From NCBI GenBank assembly GCA_013361525.1, contig JABFXY010000145.1, forward strand, positions 1-64,000: DNA of 64,000 nucleotides, given 5' to 3'. Each line of letters opens with the position of its first letter. Within the stretch, counting starts at the first letter, position 1. A program made the position numbers and the translations under genes. The notes under the pieces were generated by a model. It did not search any database. It was not told the origin of the DNA and saw only the letters and a list, made by a program, of their open reading frames with translations. The stretch comes from Polyangiaceae bacterium (GTDB lineage Bacteria; Myxococcota_A; Polyangia; Polyangiales; Polyangiaceae). Shown here in pieces: positions 26,328 to 34,851 of this stretch.

Positions 26328-27230
26328 TCAGCTGTGAGCGAGCGGCGCGGAGGCGAACGACTTCGTTCGGGGATCGAAGCGGTGCGTGGAGATGTGGCTG
26401 AGGCGGCCGTCTTGCTCGAAGTCGTAGACGTTGAAGCCCGCGATCTTGCGCTCGTCTTCGTGGAGCAGTGACGCGCTGGTGGCGCCGACGATCTCGACCG
26501 AGCCGGAGCGCGTCGGGATCACGCGGCGCAGACGAACGTGCTCGTGACCGTGGAGCACGAGGCCGTGGGCCACCTCGGCCATCGCTTCGACCTCTGCCTT
26601 CGCATCCCAGAGCCCTTTGAGCGCCGTCTTCAACAAGCTGCTCGGATTGATCGGCGGATGGTGCTGCAGCACGACCGGCGTTCGCCGGCGGACCTCGTCG
26701 TGCGCGAGGATCTCGCGCAGGCGTCGGATCTGGCGCTTGCCGAGAATGCCGGCAGCGATGAACGGCGGGTGCGGCACCGCGGTAGAGAGGCCGATCAACG
26801 CGAGAGGACCGCGGAGGCGCACGAAGGGAAAGTGGTGCTCGTCGACGCCCGGGATGTCCGACGACGTGTACGGATGAAACCACTTCAAGAAGCGCCGCGA
26901 TCGAACGGCGCCGCGCGTGTACGCGTCGTGGTTGCCGGGCACGACGCTTATCTGATCCGGCGAAAAGCCCATGTCCGACTCGAACAGCTCGCGAACGAGA
27001 TCGAACTCTTTCTCGAGCGAGAGGTTCGAGACATCGCCGGTCACGACGACGTGATCGACGCCGAGCTCACGCAGCGATCGCGCACCGAGCCGCACCGGCT
27101 CGGGCTTGTGGATGTGCCCCCGGCGCAGCCGCAGGTTCATGTACCCCGTGAACCGCTTGTTGAAGAGCCGGCGCGGGACGGCGCCGGTCAGGTCGAGCAG
27201 GTGGAGATCGGAGAAATGAGCGACGCGCAC
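26328..27230 (-). CDS. Calcineurin-like metallophosphoesterase
   Basis: 300 residues with the full metallophosphoesterase motif set: FSDLHLLD near the N-terminus, VVTGDVSN, VVPGNHDAYTRG, QHHPP and GLVLHGHEHVRLR. These supply the dinuclear metal ligands and the catalytic His. No signal peptide, so it is cytoplasmic. The substrate (cyclic nucleotide, phospholipid headgroup or other phosphodiester) cannot be assigned. It is downstream of ahpD on the same strand but separated by a hairpin and a dyad. Confidence 0.9.
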   Translation of the reverse strand: MRVAHFSDLHLLDLTGAVPRRLFNKRFTGYMNLRLRRGHIHKPEPVRLGARSLRELGVDHVVVTGDVSNLSLEKEFDLVRELFESDMGFSPDQISVVPGNHDAYTRGAVRSRRFLKWFHPYTSSDIPGVDEHHFPFVRLRGPLALIGLSTAVPHPPFIAAGILGKRQIRRLREILAHDEVRRRTPVVLQHHPPINPSSLLKTALKGLWDAKAEVEAMAEVAHGLVLHGHEHVRLRRVIPTRSGSVEIVGATSASLLHEDERKIAGFNVYDFEQDGRLSHISTHRFDPRTKSFASAPLAHS

Positions 27231-27267
27231 ATCGGGTACCTACCTCACCGAGCGCCATGCAGCTACA

Positions 27268-27304
27268 CGCCGGCCCACCCCTAGCGGGGTGAGGTGGGCC
27301 GGCG
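27268..27304 (-). terminator. 12-bp stem hairpin between ahpD and the metallophosphoesterase gene
   Basis: CGCCGGCCCACC (27268-27279) pairs with GGTGGGCCGGCG (27293-27304), loop 13 nt. It is very GC-rich and has no following T-run. It probably separates the ahpCD transcript from the metallophosphoesterase gene, or structures that gene's leader. Confidence 0.5.
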
Positions 27305-27349
27305 CTCCGCTGAAGGGGGCAATTTGCTCGTGTGATGGGCTTGTTTCTG

Positions 27350-27371
27350 ATCGCGAATCACGATTCGCGAT
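27350..27371. promoter_or_regulatory. 22-bp dyad ATCGCGAATC-AC-GATTCGCGAT
   Basis: A perfect 10+10 inverted repeat with a 2-bp centre at 27350-27371. The spacer is too small for a normal RNA loop, so a dimeric-repressor operator is the better reading. It is about 120 bp upstream of the metallophosphoesterase start. No regulator gene is adjacent to it except oxyR about 1.2 kb away, and the sequence does not resemble an OxyR site. Confidence 0.5.
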
Positions 27372-27425
27372 TGTGACGGCCACCTCGACGGCGCGTCGCT
27401 CACCGCTTCGTCGGAAGCGCTTTCG

Positions 27426-27944
27426 TTAGAGCTTCAGCGCCACCGCCGCCGCAGCGATGGTGGCGGCGATGCGGACGGCATCGTGCACGTGCTCTTCGGT
27501 GAGGCCGCCCTTGATGACGACGTCTTCGTGGCTGCGGATGCACACCTCACAGGCATTGATCGCGCTGACGGCGAGGCACATGAGCTCGAACGTCGTTTTG
27601 TCCGTCTTCGGCTGCGCGATGCGGCTCATCCGAAGACGCGCAGGTTTCGTCGCGTACGACTCCTTTCCGACGAGGTGCCGGAACCGGTAGTACACGTTGT
27701 TCATCGCCATCAGCGCTGCCGCGGCGCGGGCGTCGTCGAGCACGTCGTCACCGACCTTGGACGCGGCCTCGTGTCGGATGGCTTGTGAGAGCGCCGGGCT
27801 GTCGACGGTGAAGGCGCACGCCAGAGCGACGCCCCACTTCTGCTTGTCGTCGAGCGCGCTCGTCGACAGCACGGACCCCAGGTTGAGGGCGATGTCTTTC
27901 GCTGCGGGAGGAAGCGCCTCCCGAACGCGCTCGATCGATTCCAT
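27426..27944 (-). CDS. ahpD: Alkyl hydroperoxide reductase AhpD-type carboxymuconolactone-decarboxylase-fold protein
   Basis: 172 residues. The redox pair is in ACEVCIRSHE (Cys132, Cys135, with His139), the AhpD active site. In actinobacteria AhpD reduces AhpC in place of AhpF, and the same is likely here because no ahpF is adjacent. It overlaps the ahpC stop by 1 nt (TGATG), so the two are made together. The conserved Glu upstream of the Cys pair is also present. Confidence 0.93.
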   Translation of the reverse strand: MESIERVREALPPAAKDIALNLGSVLSTSALDDKQKWGVALACAFTVDSPALSQAIRHEAASKVGDDVLDDARAAAALMAMNNVYYRFRHLVGKESYATKPARLRMSRIAQPKTDKTTFELMCLAVSAINACEVCIRSHEDVVIKGGLTEEHVHDAVRIAATIAAAAVALKL

Positions 27945-28483
27945 CAGGCCACCTCGAGCGTCTTTTCGCCCTTTTGCCAGTTGCAGGGACAGAGCTCGTC
28001 CGTCTGGAGCGCGTCGAGGACACGAAGGACCTCGGGCACGTTCCGGCCGACGCTGAGATCGTTCACGCTGACCCAGCGGATGACACCCTCCGGGTCGACG
28101 ATGAACGTCGCGCGGAGCGGCACACCTTCTTCACGGTGCAGGACGCCGAGCAGGCTCGAGAGCTCTCGTTTCGTGTCGGCGAGCATCGGGAAGGACAGGT
28201 CCTTCAGATCGGGGTGTTGATTTCGCCACGCGAGGTGCACGAAGTGCGTGTCGGTGCTGATCCCGAGGACCTGCGCCTCGCGCATCGAGAACTCGCGCTC
28301 TTGGCGGCCGAACTCGGCGATCTCGGTGGGACACACGAAGGTGAAGTCCATCGGCCAGAAGAAGAGGACGCGCCACTTTCCTGGATGGCTCTCGTGCGTC
28401 ACCGAGGTGAACTGCTTGCCGGGCTCGAGGCCGACGACGGCTTGAAGGTTGAAAGCAGGGAGCTTGTCTCCGACGGTGAGCAT
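27944..28483 (-). CDS. ahpC: Alkyl hydroperoxide reductase, peroxiredoxin subunit
   Basis: Reduces organic peroxides and hydrogen peroxide. 179 residues, AhpC/Prx1 family. The peroxidatic Cys51 is in DFTFVCPTE, and a C-terminal ELCPCNWQKG (Cys165, Cys167) holds the resolving cysteine. A LTVGDKLPAF N-terminus is typical. It is divergent from oxyR and co-translated with ahpD, so induction by peroxide through OxyR is expected. Confidence 0.95.
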   Translation of the reverse strand: MLTVGDKLPAFNLQAVVGLEPGKQFTSVTHESHPGKWRVLFFWPMDFTFVCPTEIAEFGRQEREFSMREAQVLGISTDTHFVHLAWRNQHPDLKDLSFPMLADTKRELSSLLGVLHREEGVPLRATFIVDPEGVIRWVSVNDLSVGRNVPEVLRVLDALQTDELCPCNWQKGEKTLEVA

Positions 28484-28581
28484 CGTTCTGTTTTCCTCGT
28501 TGTGATGGGTTTGGCCGCGCGGTTCGTGCGGCCGTTCGTCGTTACGGAGGTCAAACTAGGCTCCCGTTCGTGATTCATCCA

Positions 28582-28618
28582 AGACGAAGAATCGATGGTT
28601 GCGATAGGATGCGCCTAT
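28582..28618. promoter_or_regulatory. Candidate OxyR binding site
   Basis: ATAG (28604-28607), 7 bp, CTAT (28615-28618) matches the OxyR half-motif ATAG-N7-CTAT exactly. The preceding elements at the expected 11-bp spacing are degenerate: CGAT at 28593 (3 of 4) and AGAC at 28582 (2 of 4). The site lies in the ahpC-oxyR divergent region and ends 5 bp before the chosen oxyR ATG, which suits autorepression of oxyR. Confidence 0.55.
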
Positions 28619-28623
28619 CAGTG

Positions 28624-29532
28624 ATGCCGAGCGCACACGACCTCTCGATTCGCCAGCTGCAATACGCCGTCGCGGTCGCCGACACGCTCGGCTTCCGGAA
28701 GGCCGCCGAGCGATGCCACGTCTCGCAGCCGACCTTGAGCGCGCAGATCCGCGAGCTCGAAGACGTGCTCGGCGTGCAGCTCTTCGAACGAGACAAGCGA
28801 CGTGTCACCTTGACCCGCGCGGGCGAGATCGTCGTGCAGCGCGCGCGCAAAGTCTTGCTCGGCGTGGACGATCTCCTCAACGAGGCGAAGCGGGCAGGGG
28901 ATCCGTTCTCGGGCACGCTCCGAATCGGTGTCATCCCGACCGTCGCACCGTACCTCTTGCCCGAGGTCACGCCGGCGGTGTCGTCGAAGTACCCCAAGCT
29001 GCGGCTCGTGTTTCGCGAAGAGAAAACGGCGGACATCGTGCGTGAGCTCGACGAAGGCCTTCTCGATGCGGGCCTGCTCGCGCTCGAGGCGGACATCGGC
29101 GACTACGCGTCCGCGCCGATCCTGAAGGACCCGTTCGTCGTCGCCCTCCCGAAGGGACATTCCCTCGCGAAGAAGAAGAAGCTCGCGATCGACGATCTCG
29201 ACGACGTGCCGGTGCTGTTGCTCGACGACGGGCATTGCTTCCGTGAGCAGGCGCTGGCCGCGTGTGAAAGGGGCGGGGCGCGCGAGGCGGCGTTTCGCGC
29301 GACCAGCCTCGCGACGCTCGCGCAGATGGTGTCGTCCGGCGCGGGAGCGACGCTGCTTCCCGAGCTCGCGGTGGAGGTCGAGAACCGGCGCGGCCAGCTC
29401 GACGTGAGGCCCCTCGCATCACCGGCACCGTCGCGCACGATCGCGCTGGTGTGGCGAAAGAGCTCGCCGCTCGGCGGTCCTCTCGGCGAGCTCGCGCAGA
29501 CGATGCGGGCGGCGTTTCGCGCGCGCGGCTAA
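28624..29532 (+). CDS. oxyR: Peroxide-sensing LysR-type regulator OxyR
   Basis: About 302 residues. N-terminal LysR helix-turn-helix (SIRQLQYAVAVADTLGF, FRKAAERCHVSQPTLS). In the sensor domain, DDGHCFREQALAAC places Cys205 and Cys214 nine residues apart, matching the redox pair (C199/C208) of E. coli OxyR. This supports OxyR over other LysR proteins. ATG 28624 gives the usual family N-terminus; in-frame ATG 28609 and 28570 are alternatives. It is divergent from ahpCD. Confidence 0.94.
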   Translation: MPSAHDLSIRQLQYAVAVADTLGFRKAAERCHVSQPTLSAQIRELEDVLGVQLFERDKRRVTLTRAGEIVVQRARKVLLGVDDLLNEAKRAGDPFSGTLRIGVIPTVAPYLLPEVTPAVSSKYPKLRLVFREEKTADIVRELDEGLLDAGLLALEADIGDYASAPILKDPFVVALPKGHSLAKKKKLAIDDLDDVPVLLLDDGHCFREQALAACERGGAREAAFRATSLATLAQMVSSGAGATLLPELAVEVENRRGQLDVRPLASPAPSRTIALVWRKSSPLGGPLGELAQTMRAAFRARG

Positions 29533-29541
29533 GATCGAGGC

Positions 29542-30405
29542 GTGATCGCGCTCGCGTTGCGTCACGCGTTTCGACGAGAGCTGTTGCCGTCGCGTGTCCG
29601 ATGGTGGCTCGCGGCCGCCGGCATGCGCGATTGGTTCTTCTACCTCGATCGCCAGCTCCGCCCGCACCTCGCGGAGCGCACGCGCGCGATCCTCGCTGCA
29701 GCTGCCGCGCGAACGTTCACGCGCCGCTACGACGCTCTGCGCGCGACATCGTTGCTCGCGCTTCCCGAAGCGTCCGAGAGGCCGCGTGCCGTCTCGGGCG
29801 TGATGGCGGCGCTCTACCGCGCCGAGCTCGATCCCAGGGCGTCATGGATCTTCGACGGCGCGGGTGGCGTACCGCGGGCTCGAAAGTGGCTCGATGCGTT
29901 TCGGCTCGTCGCGCCGCTCGATGCGGAAGCGCGCTGGCGCGAGGTGACCGTCCACCTCGGCGAGCTCCTCATCGTGCTCACGGAGGATCTACCTGCCCAC
30001 CTCGACCACGCGAGGAAGATCCTCGGCGACGTGTGCTTCGGCGCAGGCGTCCGCTACGCGCGAAGGATGAAGCGCGCATGGCGTCTCCCCGAAGCCGACA
30101 TGCCAAACGCACCTGCGCTCGCGATCGAAGTGCTGCGCACGAGCGAATATCTCTTCCGCGTAAACCCCGAACACTGGGGCGATGCCGACGCCGCGACGAA
30201 GACCGGCTGGATCGAAGGCACCGCGTGCCCCTGGTACGACCGCCCCGGCTGGAACGGCGCCCACTGCGGCATCTTCGGCCAGTTCCAGGCCGGCGTCTCT
30301 TCCGAGTTCGGCCTCCGTTACATGCTGTCGAAGACCATCCCCAAACACGGCGGCACCACCTGCCGCATCGACCTCAAACCGATCGAGCTGCGTCGCAGCC
30401 GATAG
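29542..30405 (+). CDS. Uncharacterised protein encoded behind oxyR
   Basis: 287 residues from GTG 29542, only 9 nt after oxyR, so probably co-transcribed. It has no signal peptide. The N-terminal half is helical and Arg-rich. The C-terminal 80 residues contain GTACPWYDRP, HCGIFGQFQAGVSSEFGLRY and KHGGTTCRI, with three cysteines. This faintly recalls ATC-hydrolase-type domains (CP...C...GGxxCxF), but I am not sure of the assignment. The genetic position suggests a thiol or peroxide-related role. Confidence 0.6.
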   Translation: MIALALRHAFRRELLPSRVRWWLAAAGMRDWFFYLDRQLRPHLAERTRAILAAAAARTFTRRYDALRATSLLALPEASERPRAVSGVMAALYRAELDPRASWIFDGAGGVPRARKWLDAFRLVAPLDAEARWREVTVHLGELLIVLTEDLPAHLDHARKILGDVCFGAGVRYARRMKRAWRLPEADMPNAPALAIEVLRTSEYLFRVNPEHWGDADAATKTGWIEGTACPWYDRPGWNGAHCGIFGQFQAGVSSEFGLRYMLSKTIPKHGGTTCRIDLKPIELRRSR

Positions 30406-30429
30406 ACCTGCGGCGCCATGATCAGCGGA

Positions 30430-30566
30430 TCAGAGGGGTCGCCAAGGGCGCCAAGAGGAGAAAGAGGAGGAGGAGGGGAATTTTTGGTCGTGTCGGCTGG
30501 AAGCCGAATTCATCTTCTCCCTCTTCTTCCGCCTTCTGCCCTTGGCGCCCTTGGCGACCCCTCTCC
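30430..30566. repeat. Long intergenic inverted repeat, copy 4
   Basis: Left arm AGAGGGGTCGCCAAGGGCGC (from 30432), continuing through a purine tract. Right arm CCTTGGCGCCCTTGGCGACC plus CCTCT (to about 30565). The outer 20 bases pair perfectly. The loop (about 30481-30512) contains its own small GGCT/AGCC hairpin. It fills the gap between convergent genes ending at 30405 and 30571. Confidence 0.87.
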
Positions 30567-30570
30567 CTCA

Positions 30571-31485
30571 TCAAGGATCGAAAGCGCAACGGAAGCCGCG
30601 CCAGGATCGACGTGCGCCGGGCGGGTCGTGGCCTCGGGAGGCGGCGCGTAGCCAGGCGCGGCCGTGGACGTAGCCGCCGCCGCGGACGACCTTTTCGTCA
30701 CCGCTGTCGGGGCCTTTGGGATCCGCGACGGATTGTTCGGGGTAGGGGCCGTACCAATCGGAGACCCACTCTTCGACGTTGCCGGCCATGTCGAGCAGGC
30801 CGTCGGGCGTCTTGCCGCTGGGGATCGACCCGACCGGCGCGAGCTCCAGGAAGCCGTCCTTTTCCTCGAAGAAATCCAGGCCGAAGCGGCCGCCGTTCGT
30901 GAGGTACGGATCGTAGGTGTTGCCCCACGGGTAGCGGCGCTGCGTGAGGCCGCGTGCCGCACGTTCCCACTCGGCTTCCGTGGGAAGGCGTCCGCCGCGC
31001 CACTTGCAGTACGCGACTGCGTCGTTCCAGGTGACCATCGTCGCGGGCAGGCTCGGCTCTTCGAAGCGCTTGCCGCCGGACGCGAGCGGCGTCGCGCCAC
31101 ACGGCCCGGCCTCTACGCAGCGACGGTAATCGCCGACGGTCACCTCGTTTCGATCGATCGAGAAGTCCGACAGCGTGACCGTGTGCGGCGGAAACTCCAT
31201 CGCGAAGTCGTCCTCCGAGACGTTGCACGCGGCGCGCGCCGGCTCGACACGACACGAGGTCATCGCGAACGCGATCTCCCCGACGTCCGAGCCCATGGTG
31301 TACGCCGCGGACCGCACGAGAACGACGCCCTCCGACGGGGCGCGCAACGTCACGACGGTCTGTGAGGTGTCCGCGATGCGTTGTTGCTGCTCTGCGCTGG
31401 CCGGCGCCGAGACGACCACGAGCGACGCGAGCCCGCACCAAACGGGGACCCGCGTCTTCGCTCGAACGAGAGGGAGCAGCCCCAC
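30571..31485 (-). CDS. Exported FGE/SUMF1-fold protein (probably non-catalytic)
   Basis: 304 residues from GTG 31485. Signal peptide to about residue 31 (SAPASA). The SUMF1 (C-type-lectin-like) domain follows: HTVTLSDFSIDRNEVTVGD, WNDAVAYCKWRGGRLPTEAE, WERAARG, MAGNVEEWVSDWYG, RGGGYVHGRAW and WRGFRC. True formylglycine-generating enzymes have two active-site cysteines near the RGGS motif, and here that stretch has none. It starts 4 nt after pdhC stops, so it is read with the pdh operon. Confidence 0.85.
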   Translation of the reverse strand: MGLLPLVRAKTRVPVWCGLASLVVVSAPASAEQQQRIADTSQTVVTLRAPSEGVVLVRSAAYTMGSDVGEIAFAMTSCRVEPARAACNVSEDDFAMEFPPHTVTLSDFSIDRNEVTVGDYRRCVEAGPCGATPLASGGKRFEEPSLPATMVTWNDAVAYCKWRGGRLPTEAEWERAARGLTQRRYPWGNTYDPYLTNGGRFGLDFFEEKDGFLELAPVGSIPSGKTPDGLLDMAGNVEEWVSDWYGPYPEQSVADPKGPDSGDEKVVRGGGYVHGRAWLRAASRGHDPPGARRSWRGFRCAFDP

Positions 31486-31489
31486 GCGC

Positions 31490-32830
31490 TCAAAGTACCA
31501 AAATCTGTCCCGGATGCTCGAGGAGGCCCCGCAATGCCTTCAAGAAGGTCGCACCGACGGCGCCGTCGATCACGCGGTGATCACAAGACATCGTCATGGC
31601 CATGCGGCGGCCCGGCACGACCTCCTCACCGCGAACGACCGGTTCCCGCCGGACCTGACCCACGGCGAGGATCGCGCCCTCGGGCGGGTTGATGACCGCC
31701 GAGAACTCGTCGATGCCGTACATGCCGAGGTTCGAGACGCTGAAGGTGCCGCCCATCATTTCTTCGGGCTTCAGCTTCTTCGCGCGAGCCCGCTGCGCGA
31801 GATCACGAACCTCACGCGCGATCGTGAGGACGCTCTTCTTGTCCGCGTCGCGGAGGACGGGCGTGATCAGACCATCGTCGATCGCGACGGCCACGGAGAT
31901 GTCGATGCGTTGGTGAAAGAGCAGCGCCTCCGGCGTGAACTGCGCGTTCGCCGCGGGCACCCGCGTGAGCGCGATGGCGACCGCCTTGAGGACGAGGTCG
32001 TTGAAGCTGACCTTCGGCGCGTTCTTGTCGTTCGGATCGGCGGCCGAGGCGAGGTCCTCGTTCACGCGCTCGCGCAGCGCATGCAGCGGGTCGGCGTCGA
32101 TGTCGATCGTCAGGTAGAAGTGCGGGACGGTCTGCTTCGACTCGGTGAGCCGCTTCGCGATCGTCTTTCGCATCATGCTGAGCGGCTTCGACTCGGGCTC
32201 GCGTAGCGGGCCCTGCGCAGCGGCGCTCGGCGCGGCAGCGCGCGCGACGGGCTGCTTGCCGTCGAGATCCTTCGCGATGATGCGGCCGTGGGGACCCGAC
32301 CCGGCGATGTCGCCGAGCGCGAGCCCACGCTCGCGCGCGAGCTTGCGGACGTAGGGCGAAGCACGAACGCGTCCGCCCGGTGGGGGCGGTGCCGGTTGGG
32401 CAGGAGCAGTAGCCGGTGCAGGCGCAGCCGCTGCAGGAGCGGGCTGGGCCGGCTCCTTGGCGGGCGCGCCTTCGGCGGGCGCGGCTTTCTGCGGTGATTC
32501 AACGTGCGGTGATACAGCGGGCGGCGAAGCAGCGGGCGCAGGAGCCGCGGCACCACCACCGGCCGAAGCGACGAGCTGCGAGATGTCTTCGCCGGCGTTG
32601 CCGACGATCGCCACCGGCTGGCCGAGCTTCACGATGCTGCCGTCGGGGACGAGGATCTTGAGGAGCGTGCCCTTGTCGAAGGAGCGAAACTCCATCGTCG
32701 CCTTGTCGGTCTCGACCTCGGCGAGGAGGTCGTCGACGCCGATCGCGTCGCCCTCCTTCTTGTGCCACGCGCTGATCTGCCCTTCCTCCATCGTGGGGGA
32801 GAGCTTCGGCATGTCGATGATCTTCGCCAT
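31490..32830 (-). CDS. pdhC: Pyruvate dehydrogenase E2, dihydrolipoamide acetyltransferase
   Basis: 446 residues. One lipoyl domain (1-78, Lys43 in EVETDKATME), an Ala/Pro-rich linker, a peripheral-subunit-binding domain (ASPYVRKLARERGLALGDIA), a second linker, and the catalytic domain ending with SCDHRVIDGAVG, which holds the active-site His. It transfers acetyl to CoA. A single lipoyl domain is typical outside enterics. Its start overlaps the pdhB stop by 1 nt (TAATG). E3 (lpd) is not in the window. Confidence 0.94.
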   Translation of the reverse strand: MAKIIDMPKLSPTMEEGQISAWHKKEGDAIGVDDLLAEVETDKATMEFRSFDKGTLLKILVPDGSIVKLGQPVAIVGNAGEDISQLVASAGGGAAAPAPAASPPAVSPHVESPQKAAPAEGAPAKEPAQPAPAAAAPAPATAPAQPAPPPPGGRVRASPYVRKLARERGLALGDIAGSGPHGRIIAKDLDGKQPVARAAAPSAAAQGPLREPESKPLSMMRKTIAKRLTESKQTVPHFYLTIDIDADPLHALRERVNEDLASAADPNDKNAPKVSFNDLVLKAVAIALTRVPAANAQFTPEALLFHQRIDISVAVAIDDGLITPVLRDADKKSVLTIAREVRDLAQRARAKKLKPEEMMGGTFSVSNLGMYGIDEFSAVINPPEGAILAVGQVRREPVVRGEEVVPGRRMAMTMSCDHRVIDGAVGATFLKALRGLLEHPGQILVL

Positions 32831-33825
32831 TACGCGCTCCTGTAGGCGACGCGCTTCGCCGCGCCGACGATGCGCTCCACGTTCGGGATCACGAACTGCT
32901 CGAGCTTCGCGTTGTAGGGCATCGGGTAGTCGAGCGTGGTCACGCGCTCGATCGGTGCGTCGAGATCGTCGAAGGCGAGCCGCTGGATGCGATCGACGAT
33001 CTCCGCGCCGACGCCTCCGTAGGGCCACCCCTCGTACGCGACCACCGCACGGTGGGTCTTCGTCACGCTCGCGACCAGCGTCTCTTCGTCGAGCGGCCGC
33101 AGGCTGCGCACGTCGATGACCTCGGCGTCGATGCCTTCCTTCGCGAGCTGCTCGGCGGCTTGGAGCGATATGTGGACGAGGCGGCTCCACGAGATGATGG
33201 TGACGTCGCCGCCCTCGCGCACGACGTTGGCCTTGCCCAAAGGAACGAGGAATTCCGGATCTTCCGGGACGTCGCCCTTCAGGTTGTAGAGCGTCTCGCT
33301 CTCCATGTAGAGGACGGGGTCGTCGTCGCGAATCGCCGACTTGATGAGGCCCTTCGCGTCCGCGCACGTCGAAGGCGCGACGACCTTCAGCCCGGGCACG
33401 TGCGTGTAGAAGTGCTCCATCGCGTGCGAGTGTTGCGAACCGACCTGCTTCGCCGATGCGTTCGGGGCGCGCAGGACGATCGGCACATGGAGCTGTCCGC
33501 CCGACATCTGCCGGATCTTCGCGGCGTTGTTGAGGATCTGATCGAACGCGACCGCGGAGAAGTTCCACGTCATATACTCGACGATCGGGCGCAGGCCGAC
33601 CATCGCCGCGCCGATCGAGATGCCGGTGAAGCCGCTCTCGGTGATCGGTGCATCGATGACGCGCTTCGGCCCGAACTTGTCGAGCATGCCTTCGGTGACC
33701 TTGTAGGCGCCTTGGTAATGCCCGACTTCTTCGCCGACGATGAAGACGCGGTCGTCGCGCTCCATCTCTTCGACCATGCCCATGCGGATCGCTTCACGGA
33801 AGCGAACGCTTTTCATCGCAGTCAT
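32830..33825 (-). CDS. pdhB: Pyruvate dehydrogenase E1 component, beta subunit
   Basis: 331 residues. Transketolase-fold beta subunit of the heterotetrameric E1: GEEVGHYQGAYKVTEG, DAPITESGFTGISIGAAMVG, MTWNFSAVAFDQI, SQHSHAMEHFYTHVPG, and the C-terminal DVRSLRPLDEETLV. ATG 33825 overlaps the pdhA stop (ATGA) and has AGGAGCG upstream. Co-translated with pdhA and pdhC. With E1-alpha it decarboxylates pyruvate and loads lipoyl-E2. Confidence 0.95.
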   Translation of the reverse strand: MTAMKSVRFREAIRMGMVEEMERDDRVFIVGEEVGHYQGAYKVTEGMLDKFGPKRVIDAPITESGFTGISIGAAMVGLRPIVEYMTWNFSAVAFDQILNNAAKIRQMSGGQLHVPIVLRAPNASAKQVGSQHSHAMEHFYTHVPGLKVVAPSTCADAKGLIKSAIRDDDPVLYMESETLYNLKGDVPEDPEFLVPLGKANVVREGGDVTIISWSRLVHISLQAAEQLAKEGIDAEVIDVRSLRPLDEETLVASVTKTHRAVVAYEGWPYGGVGAEIVDRIQRLAFDDLDAPIERVTTLDYPMPYNAKLEQFVIPNVERIVGAAKRVAYRSA

Positions 33826-34787
33826 CGGGCGAACGCTCCTTTGTACGTCGTCGGTGCGAGCAGCTCGGGGCCGGGCTCGGCGCTGTCGTCGGCGAACTTC
33901 ACCGCGTCCGCGATCTCTTGCTCGACGGACTCGTCGGCCGCCGTGAGCTTGTCGGCGAGACCCGCCTTCTCGAGGTGCGTGCGCAGGACGAAGAGCGGGT
34001 CCTTCTTCTTGTATTCGTCGACCTCTTCCGACGTCCGGTACTTGCCCGGATCGCTCATCGAGTGGCCGCGGTGACGGTAGGTGAGCACCTCGATGAGGCT
34101 CGGCTCCGACGTCTCGCGTGCGCGCTTGATGGCTTTGCCGAAGCGCTCGATCACCTGGTTGACGCTCTCGCACTCGAAGCGGTCGGAGGGCATGCCGTAG
34201 CCGGCCGCACGCTTGGTGACGTCCGCGACCGCGAGCGTGCGCGAGAGCGGCGTGCCCATCGAGTACTGGTTGTTTTCGCAGACGAAGACGACGGGCAGCT
34301 TCCACAACGCGGCGAGGCACATCGCCTCGTGGCAGTCGCCGATGCTCGCCGCGCCGTCGCCGAAGAAGACGATGGTCACGCGGCCGTCACCTCGGTACTT
34401 CGATGCGAACGCGGTACCGGCCGCGAGCGGCAGATGCCCGCCGACGATGCCGTAGCCGCCGAGCATGTTGTGCTCGGCGTCGAAGAAGTGCATCGACCCA
34501 CCCAGCCCTTTCGAGCAGCCGGTGACCTTGCCGAACAGCTCGGCCATCGCGGCCCGCGCCGTGGTGCCGCGCGCGAGCGCGTGACCATGATCACGGTAGG
34601 TCGTGATGAGGTAGTCGTCCGCGTTCAACGCGGCCGCGGTGCCGACGGCGATCGCCTCCTGGCCGATGTAGAGGTGGAGAAAGCCGCCGATCTTTCCCTG
34701 GGCATACGCGCGCGCCGCTTCTTCTTCGAAGCGGCGAATGACCTGCATCTGCCGGTAAAATCCGAGTTGCGTGTCCTGATCCTTCAT
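33822..34787 (-). CDS. pdhA: Pyruvate dehydrogenase E1 component, alpha subunit
   Basis: 321 residues. Thiamine-diphosphate motif: GDG at 143-145 through ENNQ at 171-174. The regulatory/active loop HRGHSMSDPGKYR is present. CGGAG precedes the ATG. First gene of pdhABC and 64 nt downstream of a Ser/Thr kinase gene on the same strand. The serine-containing loop is the segment phosphorylated in mitochondrial E1-alpha; whether that happens here is unknown. Confidence 0.95.
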   Translation of the reverse strand: MKDQDTQLGFYRQMQVIRRFEEEAARAYAQGKIGGFLHLYIGQEAIAVGTAAALNADDYLITTYRDHGHALARGTTARAAMAELFGKVTGCSKGLGGSMHFFDAEHNMLGGYGIVGGHLPLAAGTAFASKYRGDGRVTIVFFGDGAASIGDCHEAMCLAALWKLPVVFVCENNQYSMGTPLSRTLAVADVTKRAAGYGMPSDRFECESVNQVIERFGKAIKRARETSEPSLIEVLTYRHRGHSMSDPGKYRTSEEVDEYKKKDPLFVLRTHLEKAGLADKLTAADESVEQEIADAVKFADDSAEPGPELLAPTTYKGAFAR

Positions 34788-34851
34788 GGGGCTCCGAGAA
34801 GGCCGGGAGGTTAGTTCTCAGGACCCGAAGAAAACAAGTCGCTAGCGCGCG

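Noticed and set aside
28511..28533. GGCCGC/GCGGCC hairpin in the ahpC leader as a riboswitch
   Set aside because: A 6-bp GC stem is common by chance at this GC content and nothing else resembles a known riboswitch.
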